Shown here in pieces: positions 1 through 6,132 of a DNA stretch of 6,132 nt. Position 1 is the stretch's first letter; each line of letters begins with the position of its first letter. Source of the DNA: Noviherbaspirillum sp. (GTDB taxonomy: Bacteria > Pseudomonadota > Gammaproteobacteria > Burkholderiales > Burkholderiaceae). The stretch lies in assembly GCA_028292785.1 (NCBI GenBank), contig JAQGLQ010000534.1, forward strand, positions 1-6,132, given 5' to 3'. Under the pieces are notes generated by a model, which was given only the letters and a program-made list of their open reading frames with translations, did no database searches and had not been told where the DNA came from. The position numbers and the translations under genes were made by a program.

Positions 1-740
1 GCCATCGAAGCGACAATGCCCACGCCGAGGCCGAGCGCAACATACTGCTGGATCACGTCCGAGTCCATCGCCGTCAACACGATGTCGGGGGCAATCCCGG
101 CTTTCCGGAATGCCTCGTCGATATGGCCGCGGCCGGTGAAGCCGACGTCGTAGGTAATCAGGGGATACGATCCCAGGTCCTCCAGGCTGATCGATGACAG
201 CGCGGCCAACGGATGGCCCTGCGGCACCACGACTTCGTGGCTCCAGCTATAGCATGGAAATGACACCAGTTCTTCGAACTGGCTCAGGCCCTCGGTGGCG
301 ATGCCGATATCGGCCTTGCCGGACATTACCCATTCGGCGATATGCTCTGGCGAGCTTTGCTGCAAGGCGATGCGCACATCGGGAAAGGCACTCCTGAATG
401 CCTGGACCACGCGGGGCAGCACGTATCTGGCTTGCGTGTGGGTGGTCGCGATGGTCAGGGTGCCGCTTTGCTCGCCAACGTACTCCTGACTTGCCTGGCG
501 CAGGTTTTCGGCTTCGAGCAGCAGGCGCTCGACGATTTGCAGAATGCCTTTGCCCGGTTCGGTCAGTCCGGTGAGGCGCTTGCCGTTGCGCTCGAAGATT
601 TCCACGCCGAGCTCGTCTTCCAGTTCGCGGATCTGCCGGCTGACACCCGGTTGCGAAGTGAACAGCACCTGCGCCACCTCGGTCAGATTGTAGCCGCGAC
701 GCGCCGCTTCGCGAATCGAACGCAACTGCTGGAAGTTCAT
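1..740 (-). CDS. cysB: CysB, LysR-type transcriptional regulator of sulfur assimilation (3' end outside the window)
   Basis: LysR-type regulator of the CysB/Cbl branch. In known members it activates sulfate-uptake and cysteine-synthesis genes when sulfur is limiting, with acetylserine as inducer and sulfate or thiosulfate as anti-inducers. The visible part is 246 codons of the usual ~310-325. The N-terminus begins MNFQQLRSIREAARRG and carries a winged helix-turn-helix, with its recognition-helix region around residues 28-40 (TSQPGVSRQIREL). The effector domain begins near residue 90 with the CysB hallmark TTHTQARY (99-106). Residues known to bind sulfate in Klebsiella CysB (Thr100, Thr102, Gln103, Thr149, Thr202) are all present at the same numbers. 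The GFTGR segment (200-204) is also typical. The ATG lies 3 nt after the cysA stop with purine-rich GTAGGAA before it, so it is probably co-transcribed with cysA. The reading frame is intact to the window edge, so this is a cut, not a pseudogene. Cbl is a less likely alternative. Confidence 0.95.
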   Translation of the reverse strand, partial: MNFQQLRSIREAARRGYNLTEVAQVLFTSQPGVSRQIRELEDELGVEIFERNGKRLTGLTEPGKGILQIVERLLLEAENLRQASQEYVGEQSGTLTIATTHTQARYVLPRVVQAFRSAFPDVRIALQQSSPEHIAEWVMSGKADIGIATEGLSQFEELVSFPCYSWSHEVVVPQGHPLAALSSISLEDLGSYPLITYDVGFTGRGHIDEAFRKAGIAPDIVLTAMDSDVIQQYVALGLGVGIVASM

Positions 741-743
741 TTC

Positions 744-1811
744 CTACCCTGCCTGGTCGACAAAGATGTGCACGCGCTTGGGACGCACGATCAGAGTCTC
801 GCCATCATGCAGACCCAGCTGCGCGAAGCGCTCGTTGGAGATCACCGCTTCGATCAGATCGCCGTTGTCGGCACGTTCCAGGTCAAGTTGGGCGAGCGGA
901 CCGATGGCATGCGCCCGCCGCAGTTTCACCACAATGCCTTCCGCGTCGGCGGTATAACGCTCGATTTCAATATCGTGCGGCCGCACGAAGCCGACCCCTT
1001 TCGCATCCTGCGCACCGGCATGCTCGGGCGCGTCGAAAGCAAGGCCGGCGGACTCCAGCACGCCTTCATGCACGCGGCCGTGAAACAGGTTTACGTTGCC
1101 GAGAAAACCGTAGACGAAAGGCGAAGCCGGATGGTTGTACACCTGTTCAGGAGCGCCCTGCTGTTCCACCCTCCCCTTGTTCATCAGGACGATCTGGTCC
1201 GCGACTTCCAGCGCCTCTTCCTGGTCATGGGTGACGAAAATGCTGGTGACATGGAGCTCGTCGTGCAGGCGCCGCAGCCAGCGCCGCAATTCCTTGCGCA
1301 CTTTCGCGTCCAGAGCGCCGAACGGTTCGTCCAGCAGCAGCACCCGCGGCTCCACGGCCAGTGCGCGGGCCAGCGCGATACGCTGGCGTTGGCCGCCGGA
1401 CAGCTGAGGCGGGTAACGATCAGCCAGCCAGTCGAGCTGCACGAGCTGCAGCAGTTGCATGACCTTCTGCCGTATCTCCGATTCCGACGGCCGCACATTG
1501 CGCGGCTTTACGCGCAGTCCGAAGGCGATGTTTTCGAACACGCTCATATGCTTGAACAAGGCGTAGTGCTGAAACACGAATCCAACCTGGCGCTCGCGCA
1601 CGTGATGCGCCGAGGCGTCCTGCCCATCGAGGAAAACCTGGCCCGAATCGGGCGTTTCTAGACCGGCGATGATGCGCAGCAGCGTGGTTTTGCCGCAGCC
1701 CGACGGGCCGAGCAGCGCGGTCAGTTCGCCCGCCGGAAAGTTCAGCGAGACGTTATCGAGCGCGACGAAATCGCCGAAGCGCTTGTTGATGTTCTTGACT
1801 TCGATACCCAT
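744..1811 (-). CDS. cysA: CysA, ATP-binding subunit of the sulfate/thiosulfate ABC importer
   Basis: Cytoplasmic ATPase that dimerises under the CysT-CysW permease and powers sulfate import. The product is 355 aa, close to the ~350-365 aa usual for CysA. ABC motifs are complete: Walker A GPSGCGKT (35-42), Q-loop Gln81 in FQHYALF, signature LSGGQ (137-141), Walker B LLLDEP (158-163) with catalytic Glu162, D-loop GALD (165-168) and switch His195 in THDQEE. After about residue 235 comes the TOBE-like C-terminal domain, including [11 protein letters not shown], typical of CysA. I chose the ATG at 1809-1811 because its product starts [13 protein letters not shown], matching the family start, with AGGA 9 nt upstream. 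An in-frame ATG at 1859 would add 16 residues that only re-read the end of cysW. It starts 2 nt after the cysW stop, and its own stop is 3 nt before cysB. Low-identity relatives include other polyanion or sugar ATPases, but the context fixes sulfate. Confidence 0.97.
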   Translation of the reverse strand: MGIEVKNINKRFGDFVALDNVSLNFPAGELTALLGPSGCGKTTLLRIIAGLETPDSGQVFLDGQDASAHHVRERQVGFVFQHYALFKHMSVFENIAFGLRVKPRNVRPSESEIRQKVMQLLQLVQLDWLADRYPPQLSGGQRQRIALARALAVEPRVLLLDEPFGALDAKVRKELRRWLRRLHDELHVTSIFVTHDQEEALEVADQIVLMNKGRVEQQGAPEQVYNHPASPFVYGFLGNVNLFHGRVHEGVLESAGLAFDAPEHAGAQDAKGVGFVRPHDIEIERYTADAEGIVVKLRRAHAIGPLAQLDLERADNGDLIEAVISNERFAQLGLHDGETLIVRPKRVHIFVDQAG

Positions 1812-1813
1812 GA

Positions 1814-2716
1814 TCAATGTTCCTGCAGCGGTTGCAAGTTGGAGTCCTTCAGACGCCACTCGATGAATGTCTTGAGCGCGAGCGTGACGAGTGCCAGCAG
1901 CGCCAACAGCGACGCGATCGCGAATGCCGCCGCGAAGTTGTATTCGTTGTAGAGTATTTCAACCTGCAGCGGCATGGTATTGGTCTCGCCGCGGATGTGC
2001 CCGGATACCACCGACACCGCGCCGAATTCGCCCATCGCGCGCGCGTTGCACAAGATGACGCCATACAGCAGGCCCCACTTGATGTTGGGAAGCGTCACAT
2101 GCCAGAAGGTCTTCCAGCCCGAGGCGCCAAGCACGAGAGCGGCTTCCTCTTCCTCATTACCTTGTGCTTGCATGAGCGGGATCAGCTCGCGCGCGACAAA
2201 CGGAAACGTGACGAAGATGGTAGCCAGCACGATACCGGGCACGGCGAACAGGATCTTGATGTCATGCTCCTGCAGCCACGGGCCGAGCCATCCCTGCGCA
2301 CCGAACAGCAGCACGTAGATCAGGCCGGAGATCACCGGCGATACCGAGAATGGCAGATCGATCAGCGTAAGAAGAATGTTCTTGCCGCGGAACTCGAACT
2401 TCGCGATCGCCCATGCGGCGGAGACGCCGAACACCAGGTTCAAGGGCACCGCGATGCTCGCGGTCAGCAGGGTCAGCTTGATGGCCGCAACCGCGTCCGG
2501 TTCCGAGATGGCGGTCAGATAGGTGGACCAGCCTTTTTTCATCGCCTCGGTAAATACCGCCACCAGGGGCACGAACAGGAATAGCGTCAGGAAGACGAGA
2601 GCAACTCCGATGAGCAGCGCCCTCACCCAGAACGGTTCGCTGGTGGCGGATGGCGCGTAAGCAGGCTCGGTTCGAGCTTGTAGCGCGGGCGGCAATGATG
2701 AAACTGCTTCAGCCAT
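1814..2716 (-). CDS. cysW: CysW, inner-membrane permease subunit of the sulfate/thiosulfate ABC importer
   Basis: One of the two membrane subunits that form the sulfate channel, paired with CysT. The product is 300 aa, near the ~290 aa of known CysW. About six hydrophobic membrane segments are visible, roughly at 31-55, 78-104, 113-137, 155-178, 214-233 and 262-284. The EAA loop that docks on CysA is at about 190-210 ([11 protein letters not shown] followed by LP at 209-210). Family-typical segments include [20 protein letters not shown] (120-139) and [16 protein letters not shown] (228-243). The N-terminal ~28 residues are Ala/Pro/Ser-rich, cytoplasmic and probably poorly conserved. The ATG follows the cysT stop after a single base, with GGAG about 10 nt upstream at the end of cysT. 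The stop is 2 nt before cysA. This tight spacing implies co-transcription and probable translational coupling. Confidence 0.96.
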   Translation of the reverse strand: MAEAVSSLPPALQARTEPAYAPSATSEPFWVRALLIGVALVFLTLFLFVPLVAVFTEAMKKGWSTYLTAISEPDAVAAIKLTLLTASIAVPLNLVFGVSAAWAIAKFEFRGKNILLTLIDLPFSVSPVISGLIYVLLFGAQGWLGPWLQEHDIKILFAVPGIVLATIFVTFPFVARELIPLMQAQGNEEEEAALVLGASGWKTFWHVTLPNIKWGLLYGVILCNARAMGEFGAVSVVSGHIRGETNTMPLQVEILYNEYNFAAAFAIASLLALLALVTLALKTFIEWRLKDSNLQPLQEH

Positions 2717-2717
2717 A

Positions 2718-3590
2718 TCAGACTTTCTCCGCCTGGCCGCGTTTGCGGGTCCAGGCTTGCAACAGATTGATCGTCAGGAGCATTACGAACGACACGAGCA
2801 GCATCACCACCGCGATCGCGGTGGCACCGGTGTAATCGTATTGCTCGAGCTTGGTGATGATGAAAAGCGGCGTGATCTCGGACACCATCGGCATATTGCC
2901 CGCAATGAAAATCACCGAGCCGTATTCACCCGTAGCGCGGGCGAACGCCAGTGCAAATCCGGTAAGCAGCGCCGGAAGCACCGTCGGAAGAATCACCTTG
3001 GCGAAGGTCTGCAAGCGGTTCGCGCCCAGGCTGGCGGCGGCCTCTTCCAGTTCTCGTTCGGCCTCTTCGAGCACCGGCTGCACGGTGCGCACCACGAACG
3101 GCAATCCGATGAAGGTCAGCGCGATCACCACGCCCACCGGCGTGAATGCGGCCTTGATTCCGAGCGGAGTGAGAAACTGCCCGATCCATCCGTTCGACGA
3201 ATACAGTGCGGTAAGCGCGATGCCGGCGACGGCGGTTGGCAGCGCAAATGGCAGATCGACCAGCGCGTCGATGATCCTCTTGCCGGGAAACGGATAACGC
3301 ACCAGTACCCAGGCGACGATGCCGCCGAAAACCACGTTGAAAAACGCCGCGAGCAGCGATGCGCCGAAGGTCAGCTTGTAGGAAGCCACCACGCGTTCCG
3401 AACTGACGGCCGCCCAGAATGCATCCCAAGTCATTGTGAATGTCTTCAGGAAGACCGCCGACAAGGGAATCAGCACGATCAACGCGAGGTAAAGAATGGT
3501 GAAGCCCAGGGACAGGTTAAATCCCGGCATCACTCTTGACGGCGAACCCCTCCTGACCGGAGTTGCCGGGTGTGCTATTACGGCGTCCAT
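2718..3590 (-). CDS. cysT: CysT (CysU), inner-membrane permease subunit of the sulfate/thiosulfate ABC importer
   Basis: Second membrane subunit of the importer. The product is 290 aa against about 277 in E. coli CysT. The extra length is at the N-terminus: 21 residues stand before the conserved PGFNLSLGF, about 10 more than in E. coli. Six hydrophobic segments are visible near 28-50, 70-97, 108-130, 150-170, 203-225 and 254-277. The EAA loop for CysA contact is at 182-202 (EEAAASLGA, then LP at 201-202). [20 protein letters not shown] (112-131), [13 protein letters not shown] (164-176) and VIFIAGN (226-232) are nearly diagnostic of CysT. I used the ATG at 3588-3590, which has only a weak purine tract (AAAGAGAAAA) in front. 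An internal ATG at 3528-3530 (Met21) would also fit the family start and cannot be excluded. It is the first gene after the AT-rich gap and probably heads the cysTWAB transcript. Confidence 0.96.
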   Translation of the reverse strand: MDAVIAHPATPVRRGSPSRVMPGFNLSLGFTILYLALIVLIPLSAVFLKTFTMTWDAFWAAVSSERVVASYKLTFGASLLAAFFNVVFGGIVAWVLVRYPFPGKRIIDALVDLPFALPTAVAGIALTALYSSNGWIGQFLTPLGIKAAFTPVGVVIALTFIGLPFVVRTVQPVLEEAERELEEAAASLGANRLQTFAKVILPTVLPALLTGFALAFARATGEYGSVIFIAGNMPMVSEITPLFIITKLEQYDYTGATAIAVVMLLVSFVMLLTINLLQAWTRKRGQAEKV

Positions 3591-3685
3591 TTTTCTCTTT
3601 ATAAGAATTTCAGATATCGAGGCTTGATAATTTCACACTTCAGTTATAAGAAAAACGACTTTTTACCTATGTTTATAGATGAGAA

Positions 3686-3715
3686 TTTATATATAGAAGG
3701 TGTGCGCGCGCACAA
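3686..3715 (-). promoter_or_regulatory. Possible sigma70-type promoter for cysTWAB
   Basis: On the minus strand TTGTGC (3710-3715) stands 18 bp before TATAAA (3686-3691). This gives 3 of 6 matches to the -35 consensus and 5 of 6 to the -10. Transcription would start near 3679, leaving a leader of about 89 nt to the cysT ATG. The 14-bp palindrome at 3701-3714 overlaps the -35 and spacer. Other -10-like words occur in this AT-rich tract, for example TATAAC at 3643-3648, so the assignment is tentative. Confidence 0.3.
3701..3714. repeat. Perfect 14-bp palindrome
   Basis: TGTGCGCGCGCACA reads the same on both strands. In RNA it could fold to a 5-bp stem with a GCGC loop. On DNA it could be an operator, since it lies in the -35/spacer part of the possible cysT promoter. 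No T-run follows on the minus strand (CCTTCTATATATAAA), so it is not a standard intrinsic terminator. Its function is unknown. Confidence 0.6.
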
Positions 3716-3720
3716 GCACA

Positions 3721-3744
3721 AGCCGACCCGTATTGCGGCCGGCT
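3721..3744 (-). other. Stem-loop downstream of sbp
   Basis: Read on the minus strand, AGCCGGCC pairs with GGTCGGCT around an 8-nt loop: 8 pairs, seven Watson-Crick and one G-U. It begins about 32 nt after the sbp stop. A smaller alternative hairpin (GCTCG, 3-nt loop, CGAGC; 3742-3754) overlaps it. Neither is followed by a U-tract. It could stabilise the 3' end of sbp mRNA, so that binding protein exceeds permease, or be a weak or Rho-assisted stop. The structure is seen; the role is inferred. Confidence 0.5.
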
Positions 3745-3776
3745 CGTTACGAGCTTGAGTAAATGGAGGCGAACTA

Positions 3777-4787
3777 CTACTTATTTTTTCCCGGCTGATA
3801 GATCTGGTCGAAGGAACCGCCATCGGCAAAGTGGGTTTTCTGCGCCTTGCCCCAGCCGCCAAAGGTGTCATCGATGGTCAGCAGTTTCAGCTTCGGAAAT
3901 TGCGCGGCGTACTTTTTCGCGGCGCTTTCCGAGATCGGCCGATAGTAATTTTTCGCGGCGATCTCCTGCCCCTGCTCGGAATACAGAAACTTCAGATAGG
4001 CTTCGGCGACCTTGCGCGTGCCGCGCTTGTCGACGACCTTATCGACCACGGCCACCGGCGGCTCGGCGAGTATGCTGATGGAAGGCACCACGATCTCGAA
4101 CTTGTCAGGGCCAAGCTCCTTGAGCGCGAGTATCGCTTCGTTCTCCCATGCGATCAGCACATCGCCTATTCCCCTTTCGACAAAGGTAATGGTCGCCCCG
4201 CGCGCGCCGGAATCGAGCACCGGCACATTCTTCAGAAGCCTGGTGACGAAATCCTTGGCGCTGGCATCGTTGCCACCCGGCTGCTTGAGCGCATAGCCCC
4301 ATGCGGCGAGATAGTTCCAGCGGGCGCCGCCGGAGGTCTTGGGATTGGGCGAAATCACTTGCACGCCCGGCTTCACCAGATCCCCCCAATCCTTGATGCC
4401 TTTCGGATTCCCTTTGCGAACCAGCAGCACGATGGTCGATGTATATGGCGAGCTATTGTGCGGCAGGCGCTTTTGCCAGTCCCTTGCCAACAATCCCCGC
4501 TCGGCGATTTCATCGATGTCATAGGCGAGCGCGAGCGTGACCACGTCAGCGCTCAAGCCATCGATCACCGAGCGCGCCTGTTTGCCCGAGCCGCCGTGCG
4601 ACTGCTTGACGGTCAGATTGTCGCCGCCGCTTGCCTTCCACTGCTTCGCAAACGCCTGATTGACGTCCTGATACAGCTCGCGCGTCGGATCGTAAGACAC
4701 ATTGAGCAGGGACATGTCCGCTGCATGCGCGGACTGCGCCACGAGCGCAAGCGCGAATGCGGTTGCGAACAGTTTCTTGATTGCCAT
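3777..4787 (-). CDS. sbp: Sbp, periplasmic sulfate-binding protein
   Basis: Periplasmic receptor that binds sulfate and hands it to CysT-CysW. The 336-aa product has a Sec signal peptide: MAIKK, a hydrophobic core, then AHA with cleavage expected after Ala22. With that cleavage the mature numbering agrees with Salmonella Sbp. Asp11, Ser45, Ser130-Gly131-Gly132, Ala173 and Trp192 of the sulfate pocket correspond to precursor D33, S67, S152-G154, A195 and W214, all present. The family signature NPKTSGGAR is at 148-156, and SYDPTREL (31-38), SHGGSGKQ (63-70) and [13 protein letters not shown] (206-218) are near-identical to enterobacterial Sbp. This residue match favours Sbp over the thiosulfate-preferring paralogue CysP. 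The ATG has a strong GAGGGAGA ribosome-binding site about 6 nt upstream. It is the promoter-proximal gene of the cluster, separated from cysT by 186 bp. Confidence 0.97.
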   Translation of the reverse strand: MAIKKLFATAFALALVAQSAHAADMSLLNVSYDPTRELYQDVNQAFAKQWKASGGDNLTVKQSHGGSGKQARSVIDGLSADVVTLALAYDIDEIAERGLLARDWQKRLPHNSSPYTSTIVLLVRKGNPKGIKDWGDLVKPGVQVISPNPKTSGGARWNYLAAWGYALKQPGGNDASAKDFVTRLLKNVPVLDSGARGATITFVERGIGDVLIAWENEAILALKELGPDKFEIVVPSISILAEPPVAVVDKVVDKRGTRKVAEAYLKFLYSEQGQEIAAKNYYRPISESAAKKYAAQFPKLKLLTIDDTFGGWGKAQKTHFADGGSFDQIYQPGKNK

Positions 4788-4830
4788 ATTGTTCTCCCTC
4801 GGAGCGGTATTGGTTGCAAAGTCGACAGCG

Positions 4831-4859
4831 TAAATAAAGCGAGGCGAAAGCTGAACGAA
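4831..4859 (-). promoter_or_regulatory. Possible activator-dependent promoter of sbp
   Basis: On the minus strand TATTTA (4831-4836) resembles a -10 box, with TTCGTT (4854-4859) 17 bp upstream as a poor -35. Transcription would start near 4824 with a leader of about 37 nt. A weak -35 is usual for promoters that need a LysR-type activator. The -35 overlaps a small inverted repeat (AACGA-A-TCGTT, 4854-4864). Confidence 0.35.
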
Positions 4860-4872
4860 TCGTTTCGCGCTT

Positions 4873-4895
4873 CCTTATCCGATTTGCGCATAAGG
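4873..4895. promoter_or_regulatory. LysR-type binding box upstream of sbp, candidate CysB site
   Basis: CCTTAT and ATAAGG form a perfect 6-bp inverted repeat separated by 11 bp, giving the T-N11-A arrangement typical of LysR-type recognition sites. Its centre (4884) is about 60 bp upstream of the sbp start inferred from the TATTTA box, close to where such activators usually bind. The cluster encodes a LysR regulator of the matching pathway, CysB. The match to CysB is inferred from position and context; CysB sites are known to be poorly conserved in sequence. Confidence 0.5.
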
Positions 4896-5030
4896 GACAT
4901 CAGGCAGCGGCGCGGACGCGCCAGGCGCGCGAATTCGAATTAATTGTTATTGCGCTATGCTTGCGGTTGCAAATGAGTTTGCAGCAGGCAGCTTGCGCCG
5001 CCGATCCATTACACGAACAGGAGATGACTG

Positions 5031-6080
5031 ATGCAGTACCGCCAACTTGGCAATACCGATCTTCAGGTCAGCGCGCTCGCGCTGGGCACCATGACCTGGG
5101 GCGAACAGAATACCGAAGCCGATGCGCATTCCCAGCTCGATCTCGCGACCGAGGCCGGCATCAATTTTATCGATGCCGCCGAAATGTACCCCGTGCCCCC
5201 GAAGCCGGAAACGCAGGGACTGACCGAACGTTATTTAGGCAGCTGGCTGAAGAAATCCGGCAAGCGCGACAAGCTCATCATCGCAACCAAGGCGGCCGGC
5301 CCGGCACGCTTGCCGCACAATCCGAAACATGTACGCGGCGGGAAAAATCACTTCGACCGCAAGAGCCTGACCGAAGCGCTGAACGGCAATCTCGAACGTC
5401 TGCAGACTGACTATATCGACCTGTATCAGCTGCACTGGCCCGATCGCACCGTCAATATTTTCGGACGCCTCAACTACACCCATATTCCCGACGAGGAGAC
5501 GGTGCCCATCGAGGAGACGCTGTCGGTGCTCGCCGACTTCGTCAAGGAAGGAAAGATCCGTCATTTCGGCGTGTCAAATGAAACGCCGTGGGGCGTCGCG
5601 AAATTCCTGTACACGGCGGACAAGCTCGGCCTGCCGCGCATCGCCTCAATACAGAATCCGTACAACCTGTTGAATCGCACATTCGAAATCGCGCTCGCCG
5701 AATTCGCGCACCGCGAAAAAGTCGGCCTGCTCGCCTACTCGCCGCTGGGGTTCGGGGTATTGTCCGGCAAGTACCTGAATGGCGTACGCCCGGAAGGCGC
5801 GCGCATCAGCGTGTACGAACGCTTCGTTCGCTACAGCAATCCGCTGGCGGAAAAAGCGACGCAGGAATATGTCGCGCTCGCGCGCAAGCATGGATTGGAG
5901 CCGGCGGCGATGGCACTGGCGTATGTCAACAGCCGGCCTTTCGTGACCAGCAATATCATCGCGGCGACCAAGCTCGAGCAATTGAAAGCCAATCTGGGCA
6001 GCATCCATGTTTCGCTCGACGAAAAAATCATCGCCGAGATCGATGCGATCCATACGCGGCAGCCGAACCCGGCACCTTGA
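5031..6080 (+). CDS. tas: Tas-type aldo/keto reductase (NADP(H)-dependent oxidoreductase)
   Basis: Cytoplasmic aldo-keto reductase, expected to reduce aldehydes or ketones with NADPH. The product is 349 aa against 346 for E. coli Tas, and alike end to end: MQYRQLGNTDLQVSALALGT at the start, EMYPVPPKPETQGLTE (51-66), SNETPWGV (182-189), IQNPYNLLNR (207-216), GKYLNG (246-251) and a PAP C-terminus. The (beta/alpha)8 tetrad is complete: Asp48, Tyr53, Lys87 and His135 (in LHWP). The cofactor-binding region near 305-323 is intact. The ATG has AGGAG 7 nt upstream. E. coli tas was named for suppressing tyrosine auxotrophy, but the natural substrate of this family is not established, and none can be read from the sequence. 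It is divergent from the sulfate genes, with no evident functional link; a shared upstream region is possible. The family is secure; the specific role is not. Confidence 0.92.
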   Translation: MQYRQLGNTDLQVSALALGTMTWGEQNTEADAHSQLDLATEAGINFIDAAEMYPVPPKPETQGLTERYLGSWLKKSGKRDKLIIATKAAGPARLPHNPKHVRGGKNHFDRKSLTEALNGNLERLQTDYIDLYQLHWPDRTVNIFGRLNYTHIPDEETVPIEETLSVLADFVKEGKIRHFGVSNETPWGVAKFLYTADKLGLPRIASIQNPYNLLNRTFEIALAEFAHREKVGLLAYSPLGFGVLSGKYLNGVRPEGARISVYERFVRYSNPLAEKATQEYVALARKHGLEPAAMALAYVNSRPFVTSNIIAATKLEQLKANLGSIHVSLDEKIIAEIDAIHTRQPNPAP

Positions 6081-6111
6081 TTTCGTAAACTGTTGGGCGT
6101 CTGTTTGGCAA

Positions 6112-6132
6112 GGCCGGGATGCAATCCCGGTC
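6112..6132 (+). terminator. Probable terminator stem-loop after the tas-like gene
   Basis: GGCCGGGAT pairs with ATCCCGGTC around a GCA loop: 9 pairs, one of them G-U. It begins 31 nt after the tas stop and ends exactly at the window edge, so any following T-tract is out of view. Strength and position fit an intrinsic terminator for tas. A bidirectional terminator shared with a convergent gene, or a dispersed repeat, remains possible. Confidence 0.55.

Larger units (their letters stand above)
3591..3776 (-). promoter_or_regulatory. sbp-cysT intergenic region with a very AT-rich cysT leader
   Basis: The 186 bp between the sbp stop and the cysT start hold no credible gene. The 110 bp nearest cysT (3591-3700) contain 29 G or C, about 26%, against a clearly GC-rich surrounding. 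Reading in the direction of transcription there is a stem-loop (3721-3744), then a perfect palindrome (3701-3714), then the AT-rich tract. The nonamer TTATAAGAA occurs twice on the plus strand, at 3599-3607 and 3644-3652. This architecture suggests a separate promoter or a control and processing site for cysTWAB rather than simple read-through from sbp. That is inference from composition and repeats. No T-rich tract typical of an intrinsic terminator follows either hairpin. Confidence 0.6.
4788..5030. promoter_or_regulatory. Divergent intergenic region between sbp and the tas-like gene
   Basis: This 243-bp region must serve leftward sbp and rightward tas. It contains no credible gene. Visible structure comprises a candidate CysB site (4873-4895), a possible sbp promoter (4831-4859), a GC-rich inverted repeat (GGCGCG, 2 bp, CGCGCC; 4909-4922), the AT-rich tract GAATTCGAATTAATTG (4931-4946) and the inverted repeat TGCAAA-TGAG-TTTGCA (4968-4983). 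The nonamer GGTTGCAAA occurs twice on the plus strand, at 4812-4820 and 4965-4973. I cannot name a convincing tas promoter; TATGCT (4955-4960) is a possible -10 without a good -35. Confidence 0.6.

Noticed and set aside
1..740. cysB as a truncated or broken gene
   Set aside because: The frame is open and family-typical right to position 1, so the missing C-terminus is due to the window boundary.
342..1661. Plus-strand open frame of 439 codons opposite cysA and cysB
   Set aside because: It lies antisense to two unmistakable genes, has a Gln/His/Arg/Leu-rich translation without a recognisable domain, and has no ribosome-binding site. It is a by-product of GC-rich codon bias.
1812..1859. N-terminal extension of CysA by 16 residues from an upstream ATG
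   Set aside because: The extra residues re-read the end of cysW, the family starts at MGIEV, and AGGA is well placed for the ATG at 1809-1811.
1817..3539. Long plus-strand open frames opposite cysW and cysT (255 and 260 codons)
   Set aside because: Their translations are extremely Arg/Gln/His/Glu-rich, as expected from the complement of membrane-protein genes. There are no start signals.
3570..3758. Small plus-strand open frame of 62 codons across the sbp-cysT gap
   Set aside because: It starts with GTG inside cysT, shows no ribosome-binding site and has no recognisable product. The AT-rich tract simply gives a different stop pattern.
3701..3776. Intrinsic terminator after sbp
   Set aside because: Two hairpins are present, but neither is followed by a T-run on the minus strand. 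I list them as structures without calling termination.
3831..4943. Plus-strand open frame of 370 codons opposite sbp
   Set aside because: It is antisense to a gene with all its functional residues intact, its translation resembles no protein I know, and it runs through the sbp control region.
4788..5030. Riboswitch (for example SAM-type) or small RNA upstream of sbp or tas
   Set aside because: The likely sbp leader is only about 37 nt, and I see no multi-helix conserved core or terminator/antiterminator pair on either strand.

Overview
The window holds one complete sulfate-uptake gene cluster on the minus strand and one divergent oxidoreductase gene on the plus strand. Gene content and order (sbp, cysT, cysW, cysA, cysB read from right to left), the GC-rich coding sequence and the protein sequences suggest a betaproteobacterium, most likely Burkholderiales. 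Oxalobacteraceae-like groups are plausible, but I cannot settle the genus by eye.

Layout. Positions 1-740 (minus) carry the first 246 codons of cysB, a LysR-type regulator whose 3' end lies outside the window. Next come cysA (744-1811), the ATPase; cysW (1814-2716) and cysT (2718-3590), the two permease subunits; a 186-bp gap of which the cysT-proximal 110 bp is strikingly AT-rich; and sbp (3777-4787), the periplasmic sulfate-binding protein. A 243-bp divergent intergenic region follows (4788-5030). Then comes a Tas-type aldo-keto reductase gene on the plus strand (5031-6080), and a strong stem-loop at the right edge (6112-6132) that is probably its terminator.

How the genes work together. 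Sbp captures sulfate in the periplasm and delivers it to the CysT-CysW channel, which two CysA subunits drive by ATP hydrolysis. CysB is known in this family to activate sulfur-assimilation genes when sulfur is limiting. Here it sits 3 nt behind cysA, so the regulator is probably co-transcribed with the transporter it should control. cysT, cysW, cysA and cysB are separated by only 1, 2 and 3 nt, which indicates one transcript. sbp is set apart by the gap, which holds a hairpin without a U-tract, a perfect 14-bp palindrome, a possible promoter and short repeats. sbp may therefore have its own expression level or its own unit. Upstream of sbp is a perfect 6-bp inverted repeat with the LysR-type T-N11-A spacing. 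It is centred about 60 bp before the start inferred from a possible -10 element, which makes it a good candidate CysB site.

Every protein here belongs to a well-known family, and the residues known to contact sulfate are conserved. I see no undescribed system, phage, transposon, CRISPR array or RNA gene. The points worth checking are regulatory.
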